Of a stretch of 64,000 nucleotides of DNA, positions 42,653 to 51,488 are shown piece by piece. The notes beneath the pieces were generated by a model. That model saw only the letters and a program-made list of their open reading frames with translations, was not told where the DNA came from and searched no databases. The translations under genes were made by a program, and so were the position numbers. Every line of letters begins with the position of its first letter. The stretch's first letter is position 1. Source of the DNA: Bacillota bacterium (GTDB lineage: Bacteria > Bacillota > Clostridia > Tissierellales > Sedimentibacteraceae); assembly GCA_023386345.1 (NCBI GenBank), contig JAEWJT010000015.1, positions 186,001 through 250,000 of the forward strand, given 5' to 3'.

Positions 42653-44511
42653 GTGATAATAGAGAAAAAAGACCAGCACCAATGGGCGGAGGCCCTGGCA
42701 TGAGAGGCCCCGGCATGCGTGGAATGGTAGAAAAGCCAAAAGACTTTAAGAAAACTTTAGGTAAATTACTTAAATATAGCAAATCTTATCTACCAGTGAT
42801 TATTGTAGCCTTAATAACAGCAGCTATAGGTGCTACTTTACAAATTATTGGACCTGATAAGCTAAAGGAAATGACAAATGAAATAATGAAAGGTCTTCCA
42901 GCCTTAGTTGAGGGAAAACCAGTCATTGGAAGTATTGATTTAGATGCAGTAGCAAAAATTGCATGGGTATTAGTATTTTTCTATGCAAGTTCAGCTATTT
43001 TGAACTTTGCACAAGGCATTATAATGGCAAATGTAACACAAAAAATATCAAAAAGTATGCGTACTGATATATCGCAAAAAATTAATCGTCTGCCGCTAAA
43101 ATACTTTGACAAATCAAGCCATGGTGATGTACTAAGCCGTGTTACTAACGACGTTGACGCTATAGGACAGACTTTAAATCAAAGTGTAGGAACACTTGTT
43201 ACAGCTGTTACAATGTTTATTGGTTCTTTAATAATGATGTTTTATAACAGCTGGATTTTAGCCTTGACTTCTGTAGCTTCTAGTATGATTGGGTTTTTAT
43301 TTATGACTTTTATATTGAAAAAATCTCAAAAATACTTTGGATTGCAACAAAAAAGCCTTGGAAGCATCAACGGTCATATTGAAGAAATTTATTCTGGACA
43401 CAATATCGTTAAAGCTTACAATGGTGGAAAAGAAGCTAAAAGGGTTTTTGAAGAAATCAATGGAAGTCTATACAACAGTGCGTGGAAATCACAATTTTTA
43501 TCAGGCTTAATGATGCCTATGATGAATTTTATAGGAAATTTTGGATATGTGGCTGTTTGCGTAGTTGGAGCAACTCTAGCAATGAATGATAAAATTTCCT
43601 TTGGTGTAATAGTGGCATTCATGATATATATACGTTTATTTATGCAGCCACTTTCACAGATGGCACAAGCTGCAAACAACTTACAAAGAGCAATAGCCGC
43701 AGGAGAGCGTGTATTTGAATTTTTAGGTGAAGATGAACTTTCAGACGAGAGTCAAAAGGTTAAGGCTTTGCAAGATATAAAAGGTCATGTTGAGTTTAGG
43801 CATGTAAAATTCGGATACAATCCAGAAAAAACAATTATAAATGATTTCTCCGTAGAGATAAAGCAAGGACAAAAAGTTGCTATCGTTGGCCCAACAGGTG
43901 CTGGAAAAACAACTATTGTAAATCTTTTGATGAGATTTTATGAATTAGACGGAGGAGAGATTTTACTTGATGGAGTTCCTATCAGCCAAGTTCCAAGAGA
44001 AAATGTTCATGAGCAATTCTGTATGGTTTTACAAGACACATGGATTTTTGAAGGCACTATCAAGGAAAATATCATTTTCAGCAAGCAAGGTGTCAGTGAC
44101 GAGGAAGTTATCAATGCTTGTAAAACTGTAGGCTTACATCACTTTATCAAAACTCTGCCAGATGCTTACAACACAGTTTTAAATGACAAGGCAAGTTTAT
44201 CCGAAGGACAAAAACAGCTTATAACTATTGCACGTGCTATGATTCAAAATGCACCACTGCTTATACTTGATGAAGCAACAAGCTCAGTGGATACTCGTAC
44301 TGAACGTATAGTACAGGCAGCTATGGATAAATTAACAGTTGGAAGAACTTCATTTGTTATAGCACATAGACTCTCAACGATAAAAAATGCTGATGTGATT
44401 TTAGTAATGAAAAACGGTGATATTGTTGAAAGCGGAAACCACGATGTTCTTCTTAAAAAAGGTGGATTTTATGCAGAACTTTATAATAGCCAGTTTGAGA
44501 CAGCAGATTAG
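42649..44511 (+). CDS. Heterodimeric ABC exporter, catalytic subunit
   Basis: A 620-residue partner. A Gly/Pro/Met-rich N-terminus (GGGPGMRGPGMRGM) is followed by six membrane segments and an ATPase domain. Walker A is GPTGAGKTT, Walker B LLILDEATSSVD with the catalytic Glu, and H-loop IAHRLSTI. The signature is LSEGQ, so this subunit supplies the catalytic Walker B and its partner supplies the good LSGGQ. Drug or lipid efflux is typical for the family (MdlAB/LmrCD-like). The unusual Gly-rich start could be a flexible regulator tail. Confidence 0.9.
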   Translation: MSDNREKRPAPMGGGPGMRGPGMRGMVEKPKDFKKTLGKLLKYSKSYLPVIIVALITAAIGATLQIIGPDKLKEMTNEIMKGLPALVEGKPVIGSIDLDAVAKIAWVLVFFYASSAILNFAQGIIMANVTQKISKSMRTDISQKINRLPLKYFDKSSHGDVLSRVTNDVDAIGQTLNQSVGTLVTAVTMFIGSLIMMFYNSWILALTSVASSMIGFLFMTFILKKSQKYFGLQQKSLGSINGHIEEIYSGHNIVKAYNGGKEAKRVFEEINGSLYNSAWKSQFLSGLMMPMMNFIGNFGYVAVCVVGATLAMNDKISFGVIVAFMIYIRLFMQPLSQMAQAANNLQRAIAAGERVFEFLGEDELSDESQKVKALQDIKGHVEFRHVKFGYNPEKTIINDFSVEIKQGQKVAIVGPTGAGKTTIVNLLMRFYELDGGEILLDGVPISQVPRENVHEQFCMVLQDTWIFEGTIKENIIFSKQGVSDEEVINACKTVGLHHFIKTLPDAYNTVLNDKASLSEGQKQLITIARAMIQNAPLLILDEATSSVDTRTERIVQAAMDKLTVGRTSFVIAHRLSTIKNADVILVMKNGDIVESGNHDVLLKKGGFYAELYNSQFETAD

Positions 44512-44654
44512 AAAATTATAGAAATTATTAACAAGTAATATTTTCCAGTTTGTCATATATAATATTAAAAAGTAAAATGTATTAGATTTGAAAACCAAGA
44601 TAAACAATGAAAGGATAAACGCCTAGCCTACTCATAAATTTTTAGTCTCTCCTT

Positions 44655-44715
44655 AAATCTTTCAAGTATTTCTAAGTAAATGCCATAAAGGTTTATGGAG
44701 AAACTGAATTTATTG
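44655..44715 (+). pseudogene. Decayed MerR-type HTH fragment
   Basis: The stretch 44676-44715 closely matches the DNA that encodes the first HTH of the intact MerR gene near 45625-45661, the SNTIRLYEKLSFI segment. The remnant reads VNAIKVY, then one extra G breaks the frame before EKLNLL, and a TAA stands just upstream at 44673. It is about 60 bases in all, directly before the nitroreductase gene. Confidence 0.45.
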
Positions 44716-44739
44716 TGATATTGGTGTTTGAATATAATA

Positions 44740-45513
44740 ATGTGTAAACATGAGATATTAATTAATAAAGAAAAATGTATTGGATGCAGTATGTGTGTGA
44801 ATGACTGTGTAGCACATAATATTAAATTAGAAAATAAAAAAGCAACCACAATTACCAATGATTGCATTATGTGTGGTCATTGTGTTGCAGTCTGTCCAAA
44901 GGAAGCAGTATCTATTAGCGGTTATGAAAAAGTAGAAGCCACTAAAAATCCGAATACAACTCTAAATCCCGAGGACGTAATGAATGTTATTAAATTCCGT
45001 AGAACTATAAGACAATTTGAAGAAAAAGAAATTTCAAAAGAGATTATTGAACAGATTTTAGAAGCTGGAAGATTTACACACACTGCAAAGAATATGCAGG
45101 ATGTGTCGTACATTGTATTGGATAAGAAAAAGAGTGAAATAGAAAGTTTAGCTGTTCACTTTTTCCGTAAAATTAAAAAGTTTGCTGGATTATTTAGTTC
45201 AATGGTAAGAAGAAACGAGGTTGGTGATAACTTCTTCTTTTTCAAAGCACCTATTGTCATAGTTATAGTAGCACAAAGTGGTATAAACGGTGCATTAGCA
45301 GCACAAAACATGGAGTTTGTAGCAGAAGCAAATGGACTAGGCGTGCTTTTCAGTGGTTTCTTCACAATGGCGGCCAATATGTCCTCTAAAATAAAAAAAG
45401 CTTTAGATATTCCAAAAGGAAAAAAGGCAATTACAACTTTAATCCTAGGTTACCCAAAGGTGAAATATCATCGCTTCGCACAACGTGAAAAATTAGATGT
45501 TAAGTATATGTAG
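44740..45513 (+). CDS. Ferredoxin-fused nitroreductase
   Basis: A 257-residue flavoprotein. Two 4Fe-4S clusters fill the N-terminus: Cys13, 16, 19, 23 and Cys42, 45, 48, 52. From about 80 a nitroreductase (FMN) domain begins with NVIKFRRTIRQFEEKEISKE and the Arg-rich flavin motif. It would reduce nitro compounds or quinones with ferredoxin-type electrons. The start is ATG 44740; the ribosome site is weak (GGTG at a long spacing). It lies 50 bases before a double-HTH MerR gene, suggesting a detoxification unit controlled by it. Confidence 0.9.
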   Translation: MCKHEILINKEKCIGCSMCVNDCVAHNIKLENKKATTITNDCIMCGHCVAVCPKEAVSISGYEKVEATKNPNTTLNPEDVMNVIKFRRTIRQFEEKEISKEIIEQILEAGRFTHTAKNMQDVSYIVLDKKKSEIESLAVHFFRKIKKFAGLFSSMVRRNEVGDNFFFFKAPIVIVIVAQSGINGALAAQNMEFVAEANGLGVLFSGFFTMAANMSSKIKKALDIPKGKKAITTLILGYPKVKYHRFAQREKLDVKYM

Positions 45514-45563
45514 AAGTGAATTTATATAAAAAATATCATGGTGATTAAATTTGGTGAACTATC

Positions 45564-46325
45564 ATGCAGGAAAATAAAAAAATATATAATGCTATTGATT
45601 TGGCAAAAATGTTCGGTATTCATTCAAATACCATAAGGCTTTATGAGAAATTGAGTTTTATATCCAAAGCAGAAAGAAATACAAATAACTACCGTATGTT
45701 CGAAGAACTGCATATATTGCAAATAAAGGTATGTCGATGTATCTTTGGATATCCTTTTACAAATAAACGCATAAGAAATGCCGGAAATGAAATTATGTGG
45801 GCAATAGCAAAAAAACAGTTGGATACTGCAGTACAATGTACAGATTACTACATTAAAATAATTAATCAGGAAATTACAACGGCAAAAAATGCAGCTGAAA
45901 TGTTACGTAATTGGACAAACCCAAGCAGTAACAAAGAGAGTTCATTAAAAAAAGGAAAGTTATCTCGTAAAGATGTTGCCAATTACTTAGGAGTTACTGT
46001 TGAGTCAATACGAAATTGGGAAAGAAACGATTTGATTGCTTCAGACGGAGTAGGCGAAAAAGGTGAAACACTTTATTCAGATGGTGATTTAGGAAAAATG
46101 TGCATCATATCTATGCTTCTACAGGCTGGATATAGCATTGCTTCAATTCATCGCAGTATATCAACGTATAATAAAGGCCATAATGAGTTAGCCATATCAA
46201 TACTTAATAACCCTAATCATGAAGATCTCGTTTCAGTTGGAGATCGTTGGCTCTATGAATTAAATAAACTTATGAAAGCAGCACAAAAAATACCACTAAT
46301 TATTGACGAAATAAAAAACATATAA
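45564..46325 (+). CDS. MerR-type regulator with two HTH domains
   Basis: A 253-residue protein with two MerR-like helix-turn-helix units. The first is at about 8-45 (YNAIDLAKMFGIHSNTIRLY) and the second at about 132-170 (LSRKDVANYLGVTVESIRNW with the wing DLIASDGVGEKGETLYSDGD). Between them is a Cys-containing helical segment (VCRCIFGYPFTNKRIRNAGN). The double-HTH layout is uncommon; it could bind two half-sites or be a fused dimer. The weak ribosome site is at about 45550. It follows the nitroreductase in the same direction. Confidence 0.85.
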   Translation: MQENKKIYNAIDLAKMFGIHSNTIRLYEKLSFISKAERNTNNYRMFEELHILQIKVCRCIFGYPFTNKRIRNAGNEIMWAIAKKQLDTAVQCTDYYIKIINQEITTAKNAAEMLRNWTNPSSNKESSLKKGKLSRKDVANYLGVTVESIRNWERNDLIASDGVGEKGETLYSDGDLGKMCIISMLLQAGYSIASIHRSISTYNKGHNELAISILNNPNHEDLVSVGDRWLYELNKLMKAAQKIPLIIDEIKNI

Positions 46326-46343
46326 GCAACCTTACACTTGTAC

Positions 46344-46389
46344 ACCATCCATAATTGTTATGTTATTATAACTATAGGGATGGTTTTTT
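46344..46389 (+). terminator. Terminator after MerR gene
   Basis: ACCATCC (46344-46350) pairs with GGATGGT (46378-46384), followed by T6. The loop can fold further. Confidence 0.7.
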
Positions 46390-46429
46390 ACATACTATCC
46401 TAAAATTAATATTAATAAGGAGTCCTATT

Positions 46430-47110
46430 ATGAAAATAACTACTGAAGAATTTGACAATAAGATTAGATTTTCTATTTCAAATTTTGATGAAAAGTATCA
46501 AAAAATTTTTAAATCGTGTTTTTATAATGAATTAAATGGAATTTATTATAAGGATTTTTCAGCAAAGTACAAGTATATAAATAATGTTCGAAAAAACTTT
46601 GAGCTATCTGCTAAAGATATGTTTGATCAATTAGGTTATTATTCTGATATTCCATGGGAAGATGCCTTAGAATCATTTTGCCAAAAAGTAGATGGTCATA
46701 ATATCGATTGGTGGCTAACTGGTAGTTGTGCATCTTGCCTTCGTGGAATTGAATTAAAGCCACACGATATAGATATAATGGTTAATTCAAAGGATATACA
46801 TTTAATCGAAAGTATCTTTGCTGAATACTTGATTGAACCTATTGTCAACACGGATGGATGGTTAACGAAAGATTTTGGAGTCATTTTTCTAAAAGCACGA
46901 ATAGATATAGCTTCTGACCCAGTTGAAAATCTTGATATCCCCACCCCAGTTGATTGCGGTCCAACAGCGAAAAGAAATTTAGAAAAAATACATTGGAAAG
47001 GATTTGATATAAAAATTCCCCCGATAGAATTGCAATTGAACGCAAATAAAAGAAGGAATCGTATGGATAGAGTTAAGTTGATTGAAAACTATATCGCATC
47101 AAGAAAGTAA
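46430..47110 (+). CDS. Nucleotidyltransferase-fold protein
   Basis: A 226-residue protein. The nucleotidyltransferase motif is WWLTGSCASCLRGIELKPHDIDIMV (GS motif, then DxD in DIDIM), near residues 101-125. A third acidic residue is likely in RIDIAS. Length and surroundings differ from the small MNT antitoxins; it resembles aminoglycoside or AbiEii-type nucleotidyltransferases. It has an AAGGAGT site at 46418 and is preceded by a terminator, so it is monocistronic. The target is unknown. Confidence 0.75.
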   Translation: MKITTEEFDNKIRFSISNFDEKYQKIFKSCFYNELNGIYYKDFSAKYKYINNVRKNFELSAKDMFDQLGYYSDIPWEDALESFCQKVDGHNIDWWLTGSCASCLRGIELKPHDIDIMVNSKDIHLIESIFAEYLIEPIVNTDGWLTKDFGVIFLKARIDIASDPVENLDIPTPVDCGPTAKRNLEKIHWKGFDIKIPPIELQLNANKRRNRMDRVKLIENYIASRK

Positions 47111-47393
47111 AATAATAAGCACTATTAGTAGCTATTATATTATTAACTTGTTTAAAAAAGATTATAGAACACTTTTGTTTAATCGTTCTTCAATATATCT
47201 GACATATTATGCAGAGCTTTGTGCTAGCTTTTTTATTTCTCTTACAGTATATTAATAATAAGTAATTATTATATATAGCTAACTAAGAGCAACAAAAATC
47301 AAAAGAAACTTAAATTTCACTTACTATTATTTGCAATTGTTTTTTAAATATGATAAACTACAAATAAAGATTAAGATAAACGGGAGAAAATTA

Positions 47394-48539
47394 ATGAATA
47401 AACTACAAATATGCCCCTACTCCAAACTTTGTGGAGGATGCAATTATCAGGGTATAGAATATGAGGAACAATTAAATAAAAAACAATCCTATGTAAATGA
47501 ACTTTTGAGTGAATTTGCAAAAGTTAATGATATAATTCCGGCAGAAAATCCGTATCACTACAGAAATAAAGTACATGCAAGCTATAGACATCAAAAAGGA
47601 AATGTCCTAGCAGGAATGTACCAAGAAAATTCTCATAAACTCGTAGCAATTGATAGCTGTCAAATTGAAAACCAAAAGGCCAGAGAAATTGTGCAAGATA
47701 TTAAAACTCTAATAAAATCATTTAAATTAACGATATATGATGAGGTTGAAAAAAGAGGATTTCTAAGACATGTACTCGTTCGCACAGGACATAACACAGG
47801 ACAAGTTCTGGTGACTCTTGTTGTTGGAGAGGCAATATTCCCTTCAAAAAATAATTTCATAAAGGCTCTTTTAAAACTACACCCTGAAATCACAACTATT
47901 ATCATGAATATTAATAATAAAAAAACAAGTATGATTTTGGGCGATAGAGAAATTGTTATTTATGGAAAAGGATATATCGAAGATATTCTATGTGGTAAAA
48001 AATTCAGAATTTCTCCAAAATCATTTTATCAAGTAAATCCTGTTCAGACAGAAATTCTATACAGCAAAGCGATAGAATACGCAGAGTTGACAGGGAAAGA
48101 AAGAGTATTAGACGCTTATTGCGGAATTGGAACAATAGGAATAATAGCTAGCGACCATGCTAAAGAATTAATTGGAGTAGAGCTAAACAAGGACGCTATA
48201 AAGGATGCAATAGTAAATGCTAAAAATAATAAGGCAAACAATATAAAATTCTTTAATGATGACGCAGGACAATTCATGTTAAACCTAGCATCAAATAAAG
48301 AAAAGATAGATGTAGTGCTAATGGATCCCCCAAGAGCAGGAAGCGACGAAGTATTTTTGAAATCAGTAGTAAGTCTTGCTCCGAAAAAAGTAGTATATGT
48401 AAGTTGCAATCCAGAGACATTGGCAAGAGATTTAAAGTATTTAACTAATAATGGATATAATACAAAAATAATTCAACCGGTAGATATGTTTCCATTTACT
48501 GAACATATTGAAAATTGTGTGCTTTTATCGAAAAATTAA
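47394..48539 (+). CDS. rlmD: 23S rRNA (uracil-C5)-methyltransferase RlmD-like
   Basis: A 381-residue SAM methyltransferase of the RlmD/RumA family. The N-terminal 4Fe-4S cysteines are in ICPYSKLCGGCNYQ. The SAM motif is LDAYCGIGTIGIIASD, and the catalytic pair is DPPRAGSDEV plus YVSCNPETLARDL. RlmD-type enzymes methylate U1939, others U747. The TRAM domain of longer homologues is missing, as in many Firmicutes. It has a GGGAGA site before ATG 47394. Housekeeping RNA modification; it stands alone. Confidence 0.88.
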   Translation: MNKLQICPYSKLCGGCNYQGIEYEEQLNKKQSYVNELLSEFAKVNDIIPAENPYHYRNKVHASYRHQKGNVLAGMYQENSHKLVAIDSCQIENQKAREIVQDIKTLIKSFKLTIYDEVEKRGFLRHVLVRTGHNTGQVLVTLVVGEAIFPSKNNFIKALLKLHPEITTIIMNINNKKTSMILGDREIVIYGKGYIEDILCGKKFRISPKSFYQVNPVQTEILYSKAIEYAELTGKERVLDAYCGIGTIGIIASDHAKELIGVELNKDAIKDAIVNAKNNKANNIKFFNDDAGQFMLNLASNKEKIDVVLMDPPRAGSDEVFLKSVVSLAPKKVVYVSCNPETLARDLKYLTNNGYNTKIIQPVDMFPFTEHIENCVLLSKN

Positions 48540-48643
48540 GAAAAGTAGATATGGAAAAATAAAAGCCCATCATACAATTTTAAAATCAGAAAGAATTGTT
48601 TTATGTAATAGATTTATATTTTTATACTATTGGAGGAAGAAAA

Positions 48644-49522
48644 ATGATAGAGGAAATAATTAAGATAGACGATATAGGGATTAATGTGCGATATTCATTA
48701 ACTGATAAACCAGTTGTTTTATTTATCCACTTTAGTGGCGGAAATTTGAATATGTGGGAAGGTATTTTACCTCAATTTGAAGATAAATACAGTATCGTTG
48801 CTCCTGATTTTAGAGGACATGGCAAATCAGATAAGCCCTTAACAGGATATCATATAGACGATATGGCAAACGATATTTATTTATTGTTAAGGAAACTAAA
48901 TGTAGAGCGCTGCCATATTGTAGGCAGCTCAATGGGGGCTGAGATTGGACTTAGTTTAACTGCATCGCACCCAGAACTCGTTCTATCTCTCATATGTGAA
49001 GGTGCTTTATATAATGAGTTTGGAGAATACGGCTTATTTAATGGAACAGAGGATGAAATTCAGCATAAAAAAGAAGTTACGCTAACCGAACTAGCAGAAA
49101 GAGAGGAACGTGTATTCAAAACGAAAGAAGAGTATATCAAGGAAAAACGAGCGGAATTAACACAACAAGGATTATGGAATGAATATTTCTTAGCTTTCTT
49201 TGAGAACAATCTACAACAGATGCAAAACGGTAATTTTACATATTGTTATTTAAACCATGTTAGAACAGAATATGTTCAAAAATATTGGGATGTGAAGTTT
49301 GAGCAATATTATAAGAAGGTAGAATGCCCTATTCTATTCCTTCCAAGTGAAGAAGAATGGAAAGATAAGAAAATTAGAAGTATCCTATCTGAGTTCACCA
49401 GTCTGCTGGATACATATGAAATTGAGCATATAGAAAATTCTATCCATGCTTATGTGTGGATGCAGTTTCCGCTTAGAGCGGGAGAAGTAGCAAAGAAATT
49501 TATAAGCAAACATGATAAATAA
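48644..49522 (+). CDS. Alpha/beta hydrolase
   Basis: A 292-residue alpha/beta-hydrolase. The nucleophile elbow is HIVGSSMGAEIGLSL (Ser in GSSMG). An oxyanion HFSGG precedes it near residue 26-30, an acidic residue falls in the late LPSEEEW region, and the catalytic His is probably in IENSIHAYVWM. A helical lid lies between. It has a GGAGG site before ATG 48644. Substrate and pathway are unknown; neighbours (RlmD, nucleoside hydrolase) give no hint. Confidence 0.88.
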   Translation: MIEEIIKIDDIGINVRYSLTDKPVVLFIHFSGGNLNMWEGILPQFEDKYSIVAPDFRGHGKSDKPLTGYHIDDMANDIYLLLRKLNVERCHIVGSSMGAEIGLSLTASHPELVLSLICEGALYNEFGEYGLFNGTEDEIQHKKEVTLTELAEREERVFKTKEEYIKEKRAELTQQGLWNEYFLAFFENNLQQMQNGNFTYCYLNHVRTEYVQKYWDVKFEQYYKKVECPILFLPSEEEWKDKKIRSILSEFTSLLDTYEIEHIENSIHAYVWMQFPLRAGEVAKKFISKHDK

Positions 49523-49569
49523 ATGAAGCTGCCATAGTCTGGTGATGTTAATGTCTTTCTTTAAAGAAA

Positions 49570-49597
49570 AAAAGCGAGAGCATCCGCCCCCGCTTTT
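49570..49597. terminator. Terminator between hydrolase and nucleoside hydrolase genes
   Basis: AAAAGCG (49570-49576) and CGCTTTT (49591-49597) around a GC-rich loop, between convergent genes. The T-run is short on the plus strand. Confidence 0.65.
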
Positions 49598-49615
49598 GAA
49601 ATTTTACAAAACTTG

Positions 49616-50548
49616 TTAATTATAGCGTGCAACAGCTTCGGCAACCATATCCCAAAATTTTGGCAGATCAACGCCGGTACCAACAGTACAATTAGCAGGC
49701 TGTTGCAAACAGTTTATGGTGTCACAAACTGTTCTTCCATAGCATGGGCCTCGGTTGATGTCTACAACCACATTCATGTTCTGCGTTGTAAATAACTCCG
49801 GTGCGATGAGATAAGCAACACAGGTGACATCATGCACAGGCCCTGCCTCAAGTCCGTAGGCAATTTTTTGAGAGTTTAGTGTAAAGCGCATGATGTCGGC
49901 AAACAAACTTCCAGCCTTGTTGCCAATTGATTCCATGCGTTTAATGATGTCAGGCGTACAAACGGTTTGGTTTGTCACATCCAATCCCATCATAGTCAGT
50001 TTTACACCGCTGCTAAATACAATGTTGGCAGCTTCAGGGTCGGCGAAAATATTAAATTCTGCCGATGGTGTGAAATTCCCAGTACCGTAAGCGCCGCCCA
50101 TGAGAACAATTTGCTGAATTTTCGGCAGAATTCTCGGCTCCATTCGCATGGCTGTCGCAATGTTTGTCAGCGGGCCGACGGGAACAAGTGTAATATCTCC
50201 ATCACTTGCCAGTAGTGTATCAATAAGATAATTTACTGCGTGCTGTGGCTGTATTTTTGTATGAAGTGGTCCAAAGACAGGTCCGTCAAGTCCCGATTCC
50301 CCATGAATATTTGCAGCGACAATTTGTTCACGCACTAGAGGAAGCGACATACCGGCATATATAGGGGTATCCAGTTCCAAATGCTCACAAACGTGCAGAG
50401 CATTAACTGTTGTTTTGTCAAGTGTCTGGTTTCCGGCAACGGTAGTTAAAGCCAGTAAATCAATAGCTGGGTGATTGCCTGCTAGCATAATAGCAATAGC
50501 GTCATCGTGACCTGGGTCACAGTCAATGATAATTTTTATTTTTTTCAT
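49616..50548 (-). CDS. Inosine/uridine-preferring nucleoside hydrolase
   Basis: A 310-residue nucleoside hydrolase. The calcium site DCDPGHDDAIA (residues 9-19) is intact, with NIHGESGLDGPVF and the later VGPLTNIATAM. It cleaves the N-glycosidic bond of ribonucleosides to free base and ribose. The DNA is GC-richer than the neighbours: a hand count of 49621-49680 gives 29 G/C in 60. It is divergent from a Crp/Fnr regulator, and a palindrome lies between them. It was probably acquired together with that regulator. Confidence 0.92.
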   Translation of the reverse strand: MKKIKIIIDCDPGHDDAIAIMLAGNHPAIDLLALTTVAGNQTLDKTTVNALHVCEHLELDTPIYAGMSLPLVREQIVAANIHGESGLDGPVFGPLHTKIQPQHAVNYLIDTLLASDGDITLVPVGPLTNIATAMRMEPRILPKIQQIVLMGGAYGTGNFTPSAEFNIFADPEAANIVFSSGVKLTMMGLDVTNQTVCTPDIIKRMESIGNKAGSLFADIMRFTLNSQKIAYGLEAGPVHDVTCVAYLIAPELFTTQNMNVVVDINRGPCYGRTVCDTINCLQQPANCTVGTGVDLPKFWDMVAEAVARYN

Positions 50549-50614
50549 ATTTTACTCCTTTCAATACAAGTGGTCTTCTGCTTTTTATTATAACCCAAAA
50601 GCACTGCAGTATGT

Positions 50615-50630
50615 TAGGAGAAATCTCCTA
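50615..50630. promoter_or_regulatory. Palindromic operator in the nucleoside-hydrolase/Crp divergon
   Basis: TAGGAGA-AA-TCTCCTA (50615-50630), a perfect 7-base palindrome, lies in the 96-base gap between divergent starts (50548 and 50645). A Crp/Fnr dimer is the obvious binder. Confidence 0.6.
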
Positions 50631-50644
50631 GTTTTGAGGTGATC

Positions 50645-51325
50645 ATGTTGAAACAAATTTTTTCTAAAGATGAAATCCAATGTTGTCTTGCAGAATCAAA
50701 TTTTGAAAATTTCTTTTCATTTTCTATAAAAGAAGATGTTCGTTTGTATCTTGCAGATAAGGGGGACTATATTCTAAAAGAGGGAGAGAAATCCGATAGC
50801 TTTCTTTACTATATGGTTTCGGGGAGAGCAAAGTTGTTTTGCAGTCTGTCAAATGGAAAAACCTCTCTTTTGGATTTTTTGCAGGGAGGCTGTTTTATCG
50901 GTGAGATGGAACTTCTCAGTGTGCGCAAAAGCACCTTGGGGGTAAAAGCACTTTCCCCCTGCTTTCTGCTGGCACTGCCAATCGAAAAATATCGAAGTCG
51001 CCTGTTATCCGATGCTTGCTTTCTGCGTATATTGTGTATAGCTCTGGCAAAAAAAGAGGAGCAGAAAGTGCATGCTCTTTCAAGCACACAGGGGTTTCCG
51101 TTAGCAAACCGTCTTGCACATTTTGTGCTTTTTGCTGCATTTGATGGGATTTACACCGAGCGCAACACTGATGCCAGCGCCTATCTGGGAGTATCCTATC
51201 GTCACTTGACTCAAATGCTTGGCGAATTTACGCAATGCGGTTATTTAAAAAGAACACAAACTGGATATTGCATCACAAATAAACAGGCTCTTAAACTACT
51301 AGCCGATGAATTGAATGTGGAATAA
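50645..51325 (+). CDS. Crp/Fnr-family regulator
   Basis: A 226-residue protein. The cyclic-nucleotide-type beta-barrel spans about 30-125 (YILKEGEKSDSFLYYMVSGR), followed by a long helix and a winged HTH (ASAYLGVSYRHLTQMLGEFT, then CGYLKRTQTGY). It lacks the N-terminal Cys cluster of Fnr and the full cAMP-site Arg, so its ligand is open. It has a GAGGTG site five bases before ATG 50645. The DNA is GC-richer than flanking genes. It likely controls the divergent nucleoside hydrolase and itself. Confidence 0.9.
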   Translation: MLKQIFSKDEIQCCLAESNFENFFSFSIKEDVRLYLADKGDYILKEGEKSDSFLYYMVSGRAKLFCSLSNGKTSLLDFLQGGCFIGEMELLSVRKSTLGVKALSPCFLLALPIEKYRSRLLSDACFLRILCIALAKKEEQKVHALSSTQGFPLANRLAHFVLFAAFDGIYTERNTDASAYLGVSYRHLTQMLGEFTQCGYLKRTQTGYCITNKQALKLLADELNVE

Positions 51326-51488
51326 ACAAATTCATCATCGCCAAAATCAAAAAGTCGGCGAATTAAGTTATGCAGTGATAATGCTTCTCGTCGATGTAGA
51401 AGCCGTGTGAAGATTCTTTCAATAATACTTGCAATATAGTTGTACTATATTAGTAAAGATAATTCTAAAAAAAGAAGAGGTGAATTAA

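Noticed and set aside
46430..47110. Nucleotidyltransferase as half of a HEPN/MNT toxin-antitoxin pair
   Set aside because: No HEPN gene is adjacent and the protein is longer than usual MNT antitoxins.
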